A stretch of DNA of 58,606 nucleotides. It comes from CAWACC01 sp964390695. GTDB lineage: Bacteria; Chlamydiota; Chlamydiia; Chlamydiales; Parachlamydiaceae. The stretch is taken from assembly GCA_964390695.1 (NCBI GenBank), contig CAYMKI010000003.1:1-58606 (forward strand). Direction: 5' to 3'. Made by a program: the position numbers and the translations under genes. Below, in pieces: positions 7,994-15,507 of the stretch. The notes below the pieces were generated by a model. It worked only from the letters and a program-made list of their open reading frames with translations, was not told where the DNA came from and searched no databases. Position 1 is the stretch's first letter. Every line of letters begins with the position of its first letter.

Positions 7994-9178
7994 GTGGGAC
8001 ATTATCTCTTTACATCGGAATCCGTGGCGATAGGCCATCCGGATAAAGTAGCAGATCAAATTTCAGATGCCATATTGGATGCTTGCTTGAGGGAGGATCC
8101 GCAAGCTAGGGTGGCTTGTGAAACCTTAGTCACAACCGGCCTAATAGTCTTGGCGGGTGAAATTACTACGCACGCCCATCCCAACTATGCTGAAATTGCG
8201 CGTGAAACAGTGAAGGAAATAGGTTATACCGAGAGCGAATATGGCTTCGATTACAAATCATGCGGCGTATTAGTCTCGTTCAATAAGCAATCACCCGATA
8301 TAGCCAAGGGCGTTGATGAGAATTCCTCAGCTTATCATGATATGGGAGCAGGGGACCAGGGGTTGATGTTCGGCTATGCCTGTGATGAAACACCTGAATT
8401 CATGCCTATGCCCATCATGTTGGCACATCGGATAGTATTGGAATTGCGCGAGTTGAGAAACTCTAAAGCGCTTGCGTATCTCCGTCCGGATGCCAAAGCT
8501 CAGGTGACTGTGCAGTATGACAATAATCACCAGCCGGTGCGATTGCATACAGTCGTGGTTTCTACACAGCATGATCCGGATGTAGACCAGGCCCTTATCA
8601 CCAAAGATATGAAGCAGATGGTGTCTAGATTAGTCCCTAGCGGATTTGTGGACCAAGATACCTTGTTTTATGTCAATCCTACCGGCAGGTTTGTGGTGGG
8701 TGGTCCTCAAGGCGACTGCGGACTGACAGGCAGAAAAATCATTGTCGATACTTATGGCGGCATGGGAAGACATGGCGGAGGAGCTTTTTCGGGTAAAGAT
8801 CCCACCAAAGTAGACAGATCGGCCTGCTATGCGGCGCGTTATGTCGCCAAGAATATTGTCGCAGCGCAGCTTGCTAAGCGGTGTGAAGTGCAAATCTCCT
8901 ACGCTATCGGCGTGCCTCATCCTATTTCTGTCAAAGTGGATACTTTTGGCACAGGCAAGGTCAATGAAGCTTTACTGGCCAGGGTGATACCTTTGGTGTT
9001 CAATCTTTCACCCAAAGGGATGATAGAGATGCTCCATCTTAGAAGGCCCATCTATAAAAAAACAGCTTTTGGTGGACACTTTGGACGTTCTGAACCCGAG
9101 TTTACCTGGGAGAATACCGATAAAGTCAAAGCCTTGCTGGATGCCATTAAGTTGGAATCTTTCACATTGAAGAGCTAG
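7994..9178 (+). CDS. metK: S-adenosylmethionine synthase MetK
   Basis: This 394-residue protein makes S-adenosylmethionine from methionine and ATP. Family motifs are complete: FTSESVAIGHPDKVADQ at the N-terminus, the GAGDQGLMFGYA loop (about 118-129), DCGLTGRKIIVDTYGG and the GGGAFSGKDPTKVDRS P-loop-like motif. The start is GTG 7994 preceded by AAGGAAG. Length is normal. It is monocistronic between the divergent gene at 7426-7932 and a repeat-bearing intergenic region. Chlamydiaceae lack metK and import SAM, so its presence marks a less reduced chlamydia. No SAM riboswitch fits in the 61-base upstream gap. Confidence 0.95.
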   Translation: MGHYLFTSESVAIGHPDKVADQISDAILDACLREDPQARVACETLVTTGLIVLAGEITTHAHPNYAEIARETVKEIGYTESEYGFDYKSCGVLVSFNKQSPDIAKGVDENSSAYHDMGAGDQGLMFGYACDETPEFMPMPIMLAHRIVLELRELRNSKALAYLRPDAKAQVTVQYDNNHQPVRLHTVVVSTQHDPDVDQALITKDMKQMVSRLVPSGFVDQDTLFYVNPTGRFVVGGPQGDCGLTGRKIIVDTYGGMGRHGGGAFSGKDPTKVDRSACYAARYVAKNIVAAQLAKRCEVQISYAIGVPHPISVKVDTFGTGKVNEALLARVIPLVFNLSPKGMIEMLHLRRPIYKKTAFGGHFGRSEPEFTWENTDKVKALLDAIKLESFTLKS

Positions 9179-9208
9179 ATTTTATCGATTCGCAACTCCA
9201 TAGTCGTT

Positions 9209-9334
9209 AGCAGCAGTTCCCGCTAAAAACAATCACTAGCCCCAAAATGGGGCGAACGAGGGTAGCCCAGGGGAAGGCAGCCCCAAGGGGCAACGCGCTC
9301 CTGGGTACAAGAGGATTTAGCGGGAGCAGCTGAT
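9209..9334. repeat. Palindromic intergenic element of about 126 bp
   Basis: The outer arms tcccgctaaa (9218-9227) and tttagcggga (9316-9325) are perfect inverted repeats. Between them are nested hairpins gcccc-aaaat-ggggc (9239-9253) and a gcccc-aa-ggggc stem, plus imperfect pairing of agcccaggggaa with gctcctgggta. A related fragment, acccagggcatcgccctt, occurs at about 29780. The whole could fold as one long multi-branched structure. It may be a MITE-like or REP-like element. No transposase is nearby. Confidence 0.55.
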
Positions 9335-9416
9335 ACATTAGAATTTACCCTTTTAAATTTTTGCCAAAAAGCTTATTTTTTAGAAAGCCAGTTAATTTCT
9401 TTCGGGGGGAGTTGCT

Positions 9417-12131
9417 TTGGATCCATCAAAATATACACATCAATCACAAGCTAAGCAACAGCCGTTGCTTGAGGCTTATTCAAAAGACAGGACAAAGCTG
9501 CAGGCATTGCTTGATATGTTTAAAGCCAAATACCCAGAAGCGGCCGGCTTTATTCAAGAACAGCAAGAAGAACGCCTGAATCAAGATCAAGAAATTGCAT
9601 CTCTGACCAAGCAAATTTCCATCATAAAAGAGAAATACTTATCCTCTCAGAAAACCATTGAGCAGATGAAAAGCCAGCTGAGCCGTTTTCAAGACCCTGA
9701 TGAGCAGATCAAGCAGTTTCAGGTCAAGGAGCACGCTAGCCGTCTTGAGATAGACAGGTTGTCCTCGGAACTCATCACTGTCCGCTCGCAATTTGTAGCG
9801 AAAGATAAGCTGCAAGAGCTGCTGGGGGAAATAGAGGACTACAAAAAGCAGGCAGCGGCGGCCCGCGTGGAGATGGAAGCGCAAGCCTCCGAGATAGCGG
9901 AGCTAAAAAAGGGGCTGCACGAAGCTGAAAAATTGGAGCATCACTTTGAGCACCAGAATTATCAACTCAGGCAGCAGATCGCCCAGCTGGAGTCCTGCAA
10001 AGAGGCTGCTGTGGCAGCTCAAGAAAGGTATTTGCAATATGAAAACCTCCTCGCGAATAATGCCAAAGAATCACAAAGTCTAAGAGATCTCATCCAGCAT
10101 CTGCAAAGCAAGCTCAAGGAAGCTGAACAGCAGGTCAGCACCTGGGAGCTGAAAAACTTCGAGAACAGGCACCAGTCTGAAATTTTGGAGTCTTATAAAA
10201 AAGCTGCTGAAGCCGCCGAAGCCAGATGCCAGCAATACCAAAGCCAGCTATCAGAATTGGAGCACCAGCGTACTGACAGCCAAAAGAAGTATGAGCAAGC
10301 GCTGCTTATCAGCCAAAATTTAGAGGTGCGTCTACGCGACAGCGAGTTTCAATTGGCATCCTTAGGGGAAAAAGCCGATAAAAATGCGCTTATGCATGCA
10401 CAGGCCGCTGCCGCTTTGGAGGCTTTTAAGAGCCAGCAATTAGAGAGGATGAAAGAGTTCGAGGCACTATCATTGCAACTGCAATCGACGCAGGAGAAAA
10501 ATGCCCTGCTGAACCGATATCTAGATGAAGCCAAAGCTCAAATCAGCCGCGACAAGAGCAAAGTGGAGAAGCTTTCCAATCTTCTATTTGATAAGGAACG
10601 CACCATTCAAGAGTTGCAGCAGGTTGAGGTCAGCCTCAAACGCTGTGTGGAAATTAAGCAGGACCTTGAGAAAGCCTTGGAGATGAAAACCCAAGAGTGC
10701 CAACATCGGCAGGCTGAAAACGAGCAACTCGAGGCCGATGCCAAAGATCGCAGCCTTCATATCGAACAGCTGGAGCGCGTCATCCAGTTTTTACGCGAGC
10801 GCTCCCAGGAAGCTCAGTTGGAGTTGAACCAACTTCGAGGGGAATATCAATCCGCCCAGGATGTTATGGCTGCAATGCGGCAGGATTTGGATTTGCGCCA
10901 AGCCGAGTTGGCGCAAGCAGACACGGTCTGTAAGCAGAGCGAAGAGCTAAAGCACGAAGCACTTGTGGAAGTAGCTTCTCTGCAGGCTCAGCAGGAAAAG
11001 CTAAAAGGCGAAATAGAAAAACTTCAAAGGGATATCTCTCATGATAAAGCGCAATTTGAAGCGCTGCAGTGCGATTTTGCACGGCAGGTGCAGGCAAATG
11101 CGGAACTCGAGCTGACGCTTGGCAAGAAAAATGAGGCTTTGGAGAGCTTTGACAAAGAAATCGGCTTGATCAAGCAAACTTTATTGAGAGCTGTACGTGA
11201 AGCTAAGGAACTAGAAGCTCTGTATCTCGAAACGGTGCAAGAAAAAATCAATGCCGTGACAAAAATCCATCAATACCACCAGCAGCTGGAAAAATATCGG
11301 GAAAATCAATCGATCTATAAAAACGAGCTGGCCAAGACCAAAGAGCAGCTGCAGAGCCATCAAGTTGTCGTAGGGCAAATGGAGTCTTCGCAACGAGAGC
11401 TCGCTCTAAAGTTGCAGCAGCAAGCTGCAGAGCATGCCTCCGAAATCGAAAGCTGCCAAGCTTTGATAAGAAACAAAGAGCGCGAAATCCAGACTTTGTC
11501 AGAGAACCATAAAAAAACCGAAGAGGAAGTGGCTGCTTTAAAGGGCAGTCTCTTGCAGCTGCAGCAGGCTCAACAGGAAAGTCATGAGGAAGTGCGCACG
11601 GCGCAACAGCACCTGGCTAAAAAACTTAAAGAGATGGCTATCCTGGAAGACCAGCGCCAAAAATGGCAGGGCCGCTGCGAAGAGATGGAAAAAACGCGCG
11701 CTCAGGACCAGATGAAGATCGTTGAGCTGCAAACAGCCTTGGATGTGCAAAAAGAACATCAGTTGCGCCAAGAACAACACCTCCAAGATAGATTGCAGGC
11801 GGCTGAACGGCAGCAGTCCAAATGGGAAGAAAAATGCCAGCGCCTGCAAACCAAACTGGCCGACCTGGAGAAAATTGAAGAGAGGTACCAGCAGCTGCAC
11901 TCTCTGGTGTCGAATTTCGGAGCTATCATGGGTGGAGGAGGAACGGCTCATCATGCCAAAGAAGCAGATGTTCCCCAACATATCCCCGAACCTGTCGAGA
12001 TGGAAAAAGAAAATCCCGCGCCTGTTGTCAAGGCGCAGCGTGAAGAGAATCAAATTATAGCCAAGCCCTATCAAAACCTGTTCGACCTTCCCAAGTCGCA
12101 TGGAAAATATAAACAAAACCTTTTGGATTAG
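9417..12131 (+). CDS. Large coiled-coil protein
   Basis: This 904-residue protein is almost entirely heptad-repeat coiled coil (about residues 30-830), very rich in Glu, Gln, Lys, Leu and Ala, resembling SMC or myosin-like arms but with no Walker motifs and no hinge. A short Gly-rich patch (MGGGGTAHH, about 840) precedes a C-terminal tail ending FDLPKSHGKYKQNLLD that is not coiled coil. No signal peptide or membrane span is present. The start is TTG 9417, six bases after GGGGGAG; no better in-frame ATG is near. ruvC follows two bases after its stop, so the two are translationally coupled. It could be a structural, polar or chromosome-associated scaffold. Function is unknown. Confidence 0.8.
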   Translation: MDPSKYTHQSQAKQQPLLEAYSKDRTKLQALLDMFKAKYPEAAGFIQEQQEERLNQDQEIASLTKQISIIKEKYLSSQKTIEQMKSQLSRFQDPDEQIKQFQVKEHASRLEIDRLSSELITVRSQFVAKDKLQELLGEIEDYKKQAAAARVEMEAQASEIAELKKGLHEAEKLEHHFEHQNYQLRQQIAQLESCKEAAVAAQERYLQYENLLANNAKESQSLRDLIQHLQSKLKEAEQQVSTWELKNFENRHQSEILESYKKAAEAAEARCQQYQSQLSELEHQRTDSQKKYEQALLISQNLEVRLRDSEFQLASLGEKADKNALMHAQAAAALEAFKSQQLERMKEFEALSLQLQSTQEKNALLNRYLDEAKAQISRDKSKVEKLSNLLFDKERTIQELQQVEVSLKRCVEIKQDLEKALEMKTQECQHRQAENEQLEADAKDRSLHIEQLERVIQFLRERSQEAQLELNQLRGEYQSAQDVMAAMRQDLDLRQAELAQADTVCKQSEELKHEALVEVASLQAQQEKLKGEIEKLQRDISHDKAQFEALQCDFARQVQANAELELTLGKKNEALESFDKEIGLIKQTLLRAVREAKELEALYLETVQEKINAVTKIHQYHQQLEKYRENQSIYKNELAKTKEQLQSHQVVVGQMESSQRELALKLQQQAAEHASEIESCQALIRNKEREIQTLSENHKKTEEEVAALKGSLLQLQQAQQESHEEVRTAQQHLAKKLKEMAILEDQRQKWQGRCEEMEKTRAQDQMKIVELQTALDVQKEHQLRQEQHLQDRLQAAERQQSKWEEKCQRLQTKLADLEKIEERYQQLHSLVSNFGAIMGGGGTAHHAKEADVPQHIPEPVEMEKENPAPVVKAQREENQIIAKPYQNLFDLPKSHGKYKQNLLD

Positions 12132-12133
12132 CT

Positions 12134-12652
12134 TTGCCTGCCAGTTCTTCTTCTCAAATTATCATCGGAGTAGACCCCGGCACACGAGTGACGGGGTATG
12201 GAATCATAAAAAAAGAGGCTTCGCATTTTGATGTGCTGGACTACGGCTGTATCCGCCCGCCTGCGCATTTCAAAATCACCGACAGGTATCTGATCATTTT
12301 TGAAGGCTTGGAACAATTGTTGGAAGTACATAAACCCCAAGTTTTAGCCATTGAGACACAATTTGTGCACAAAAATGTGCAGAGTGCCATCAAATTGGGC
12401 ATGGCCCGAGGCGTTGTGATCGTGGCTGCCAAAAAAAGAGGCATGCAGGTCATGGAATATAGCCCTACTCAGGCCAAGCGCGCGGTTTCGGGCAACGGCA
12501 GGGCCAGCAAGTATCAAGTTCAGGGTATGGTGCAGAAACTGTTGAATTTGCATGCTCCACCCCAGCCTGAGGATGCCGCCGATGCCTTGGCCTTAGCCTT
12601 ATGTCATGCACATGCCTATCGCTTTAAGCAGGCTCTGGGAGAGGAAATCTAG
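12134..12652 (+). CDS. ruvC: Holliday junction resolvase RuvC
   Basis: This 172-residue endonuclease resolves Holliday junctions with RuvAB. Catalytic carboxylates are in place: Asp in IIGVDPGTRVTGYG, Glu in LAIETQFV, and the C-terminal acidic pair in QPEDAADALALALCH. The AVSGNGRASKYQVQ segment matches the family basic region. The start appears to be TTG 12134, two bases after the upstream stop, with only a weak GGA site, so expression probably depends on coupling to the coiled-coil gene. Length is normal. A repeat-rich gene-free kilobase follows. Confidence 0.93.
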   Translation: MPASSSSQIIIGVDPGTRVTGYGIIKKEASHFDVLDYGCIRPPAHFKITDRYLIIFEGLEQLLEVHKPQVLAIETQFVHKNVQSAIKLGMARGVVIVAAKKRGMQVMEYSPTQAKRAVSGNGRASKYQVQGMVQKLLNLHAPPQPEDAADALALALCHAHAYRFKQALGEEI

Positions 12653-12707
12653 CGCTGCTGTGAATTCTGTCTTAGAAATATATAAAAAAGCAATTTATTA
12701 GATATTC

Positions 12708-13149
12708 AACCACAGAGCACACAGAAGGCACGGAGAGGGGGGGGGGGAGCAGACAATTAATCTTCTTGCTCCTGCCCTTACCGTTACCCATTTTATTGGA
12801 AAATTTATTTTAAGACATCCTTATTGTTTCAAGTTCAACGCAGAGAGCGCGGAGGCGCAAAGACGCGGAGTTAAGACAAGACGAAGCAACAACATAAAAT
12901 TGCGCGCTAAGCGCACAATTTTAGCGCTGTCAGTCAAACCCGACGAGATTGACAGAACCCTCTGAGCATCAGCGACTCTGCAAATTTTTGTTTGAAATAT
13001 AAAACGAAGACAAAGTTATTTCCCGATATAAGTCGCTGAAAGCAGCTGTCTCGTTCTGTGAGGCACTCATTGCTGCAGACTATTCGTTATATCTCTCTGG
13101 GCTCTGTGGTATTTAATTTATTATTTTATGAGGGGTGGTGAATAGTCAC
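12708..13149. repeat. Dispersed repeat copy B, about 440 bp
   Basis: This copy runs from an accacagagcacacag block to ggtggtgaatagtcac. It is closely related to 29657-30185 (copy C), 45621-45870 (copy D) and 1-104 (copy A). Ordered shared blocks are: cccattttattRgaaaatt, cttattgYttcaagttcaacgcagag, an aaaattgcgc/gcgcacaatttt hairpin (12896-12922), agcgctgtca plus a second hairpin (12927-12955), ctctgagcatcagcgactctgc, and the ttctgtgaggcactcatt right end. An 11-base G run lies near 12737. No ORF spans it. Confidence 0.85.
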
Positions 13150-13152
13150 CAA

Positions 13153-13175
13153 AGAACCTTTTGTTAAAAGGTTCT
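13153..13175. terminator. Perfect hairpin at end of repeat copy B
   Basis: Arms agaacctttt and aaaaggttct flank a three-base loop. It resembles a terminator stem but the following bases (catgtaataaaa) are not a clear T tract. It lies immediately after the dispersed repeat and far from any stop codon, so a terminator role is uncertain. Confidence 0.4.
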
Positions 13176-13233
13176 CATGTAATAAAATGGGTGATGGCAC
13201 GGGCAAGAATGTTAATTATGCAAGAGGTTCAAT

Positions 13234-13317
13234 ATCCTGCCGGCGCAGCCGATCCTGCTCATCCTGTTCTTATAATGTCTTAAATAGGATGAACAGGATC
13301 GGCTGCGCCGGCAGGAT
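13234..13317. repeat. Near-perfect 32-bp inverted repeat with 20-base loop
   Basis: The left arm is 13234-13265 and the right arm 13286-13317. They pair over 32 positions with a single mismatch, and the GC-rich core ccggcgcagccgatcctg is perfect. Such a stem would be extremely stable in RNA or as a cruciform. The arms contain the tcatcctgttcatcctg-like wording seen in dispersed palindromes of several bacterial phyla. No poly-T tract follows, so it is listed as a repeat rather than a terminator. The rest of the gene-free stretch (13318-13530) shows nothing further I can identify. Confidence 0.85.
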
Positions 13318-13543
13318 GAACAAGTTCGTGATCTGTATATATTTGTAACTCATGTTATGCAGCCGCTCTTTTTCTTAAATATGAGGGGCGCTTTTGTTAT
13401 CTATGCGGCAGAAATGGTGTTTTCGCCGTGAGTGTTCGCTAATACAACTCAATATAGGTTTTATGCCAAATACGGATCTTACCCAAGGATACAGAGGTCA
13501 TGAATTCGTGTATTCGGTGGCTGCATTAATTTAAAAACTAATA

Positions 13544-13572
13544 TTGACACAATAATTATATGGTGATAGATT
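13544..13572 (+). promoter_or_regulatory. Sigma70-type promoter for the lipid cassette
   Basis: A perfect -35 TTGACA (13544-13549) is followed after 17 bases by TAGATT (13567-13572), a four-of-six match to the -10 consensus. Transcription would start near 13579, giving a leader of about 93 bases before ATG 13672. The region is AT-rich. Confidence 0.6.
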
Positions 13573-13671
13573 AAAATTATTAACTTAAAATATTTATATT
13601 ATTACAAGCTGTGGAGGTTGTTTTTATTAGTAATGCAATAATCTGCTAATAATGTTTAATTAAGGTGTGTT

Positions 13672-15507
13672 ATGAGTAAATTTTTAAGAGAAATATTGAA
13701 TAATATTCAACAAAATCCCGACAGGGAGATCCTGCATTTTGTTCACCCCGACCACAATGAGATCCTGCATCATAAGAATGAAATTTTAACCTATCGTGAA
13801 TTTTATCGCCGCATTCAGCGTGTGGCTAATTTAATAGCCCCCAAAGTCCAAAAAAACGATAAAGTCGTGATTTGTTTGAATCCGGGCAGCGACTTTATTG
13901 TGGCATTCCTAGCCTGCCTGATGTGTGACGCGGTGGCGGTTCCGGTGATGGTGCCGTTCAATCAATCGGCTGCTGAAAGGATGAATTTAGTCATTCAAGA
14001 TTCAGAGGCAAAAATAGTGCTAACGCATTCCGATATCAGCAAGAAAATCGATTTTTTAGGATTATTTAGTATTTTAAAAAAATCGAATTTTACTCAAAAA
14101 ATCTATGATTTATTTTCGCCTTTGCACCAAAATATTCAGATTGATAAAGGTGAGGCCGAATGGCTGAATCTCGACAAAGCCGAAGCCGATCCTATACGAG
14201 ATATTTATCCGACAAATTGCGATGACGATTTGGCATTTTTTCAGTATACCAGTGGATCCACTGCGAATCCGAAAGGAGTGTGTGTATCATATGATAATTT
14301 GTATGATAATATGATGATCATAACGCATGCTTCACACTGTGTGTCGGAGGATGTCATGATTAGCTGGTTGCCGCCCTATCATGATATGGGTTTGATAGGT
14401 TCGTTGTTATTTTCCCTTTTTAGCAGCCTTCGCTTTGTGGAGATCCAAACACTTCATTTTCTTAAACATCCGCAGATATGGTTAAAAGCTATACATGCCT
14501 ACAGGGGCACTATGACTGCAGCGCCAAATTTTGCCTATGATCTCGTCGCCAAAAAAGTTTCCGATGACCTTTTACATGAATTGGATCTGTCCTGTATGAG
14601 GTGTTTTGGCAATGGGGCTGAGCCCGTCCGCTATGCCACACTGAAAAACTTTGTGGATAGGTTTAACATCTGCGGCGTGACCTGGAAGCAGATACACCCT
14701 ATGTATGGGTTAGCTGAAGCTACCCTTATGGTAACTTCAAAGAAAGTGAGTACATTGCCCAAAAAACTTTACGTAGATAAAGAAGCGTATGCTAGAAATG
14801 AAATCAAGGTCCAAAGTGATAATTCAGAGGCTGCCACCCTGCCGCTGGTAAGTACTGGACATCCAGGGCCTGGGGTGGAAATTATTATTGTGGATCCTGT
14901 GCATCATCATCAGGTTGAAGAAGGTCATATAGGCGAGATTTGCGTAAGAAGCAAAAGTGTCGCTCATGGATATTGGAAGAATCATCAGGCTACGCAGGAA
15001 GTATTTGTGGAAAAAGAAGGTCTGGGGAATAAGTATCTTAGAACTGGCGATTTGGGGTTTATGTATGAAGGGGAATTATACATCACCGGCAGGTTGAAGA
15101 ATCTGATTATTATCAACGGCAAAAATTACTATCCGCAAGATATCGAAGAACAAGTCGATCATGCCCATCCGGTCATTAGGCATGGGTGCTGTGCGGCTTT
15201 TTCGATTCCCGGCAGAGTCAGTGAAGAATTGATCGTTGTGGTGGAAGTCAGGGATGGGAACGGAAATTATGAAGAAGCCATTCACAACATTATGGATGTA
15301 GTGGGTAAGCATTTTTCCCTTCCCATCAAAGATGTGGTGTTGATCAAAGCCAGATCCATTTTCAAGACCACTAGCGGGAAAATTCAGCGCAATAAAANNN
15401 NNNNNNNTGATGTCGATAATGACATCGCTATTGTTAGATGCAAAGAGGCTGATCTTGCCGGAACCTTAGAGGCATTATACCGATTGGAAAACCAGAGGGC
15501 AGCATGA
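13672..15507 (+). CDS. Fatty acyl-AMP ligase (FAAL-like)
   Basis: This protein of about 611 residues belongs to the adenylate-forming superfamily and probably activates a free fatty acid as acyl-AMP for transfer to a carrier protein. Motifs in order: YTSGSTANPKG P-loop (192-202), the FAAL-typical WLPPYHDMGLIG (232-243), FGNGAEPV (312-319), MYGLAEATL (344-352), RTGDLG, and the C-terminal SGKIQR with the catalytic Lys. The NGAEP and YHDMGLIG forms favour FAAL over ordinary acyl-CoA synthetase. A 10-base N gap (15398-15407) falls near the C-terminus; the frame is open on both sides. AAGG precedes ATG 13672. It overlaps the acyl-CoA dehydrogenase by four bases (ATGA), indicating coupling. Confidence 0.88.
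   Translation: MSKFLREILNNIQQNPDREILHFVHPDHNEILHHKNEILTYREFYRRIQRVANLIAPKVQKNDKVVICLNPGSDFIVAFLACLMCDAVAVPVMVPFNQSAAERMNLVIQDSEAKIVLTHSDISKKIDFLGLFSILKKSNFTQKIYDLFSPLHQNIQIDKGEAEWLNLDKAEADPIRDIYPTNCDDDLAFFQYTSGSTANPKGVCVSYDNLYDNMMIITHASHCVSEDVMISWLPPYHDMGLIGSLLFSLFSSLRFVEIQTLHFLKHPQIWLKAIHAYRGTMTAAPNFAYDLVAKKVSDDLLHELDLSCMRCFGNGAEPVRYATLKNFVDRFNICGVTWKQIHPMYGLAEATLMVTSKKVSTLPKKLYVDKEAYARNEIKVQSDNSEAATLPLVSTGHPGPGVEIIIVDPVHHHQVEEGHIGEICVRSKSVAHGYWKNHQATQEVFVEKEGLGNKYLRTGDLGFMYEGELYITGRLKNLIIINGKNYYPQDIEEQVDHAHPVIRHGCCAAFSIPGRVSEELIVVVEVRDGNGNYEEAIHNIMDVVGKHFSLPIKDVVLIKARSIFKTTSGKIQRNKXXXXDVDNDIAIVRCKEADLAGTLEALYRLENQRAA
15398..15407. other. Assembly gap (10 N) inside the FAAL gene
   Basis: Ten unresolved bases interrupt the gene about 100 bases before its stop. 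The frame continues on both sides, but true gap length is unknown, so a frameshift cannot be excluded. Confidence 0.99.

Noticed and set aside
11538..12116. Minus-strand open frame of 192 codons within the coiled-coil gene
   Set aside because: Its Phe/Leu-rich product is the expected mirror of Glu/Lys/Gln-rich coiled-coil codons.
12653..13671. Insertion sequence with transposase
   Set aside because: No transposase frame or terminal repeats typical of an IS; only non-coding repeats and palindromes are present.
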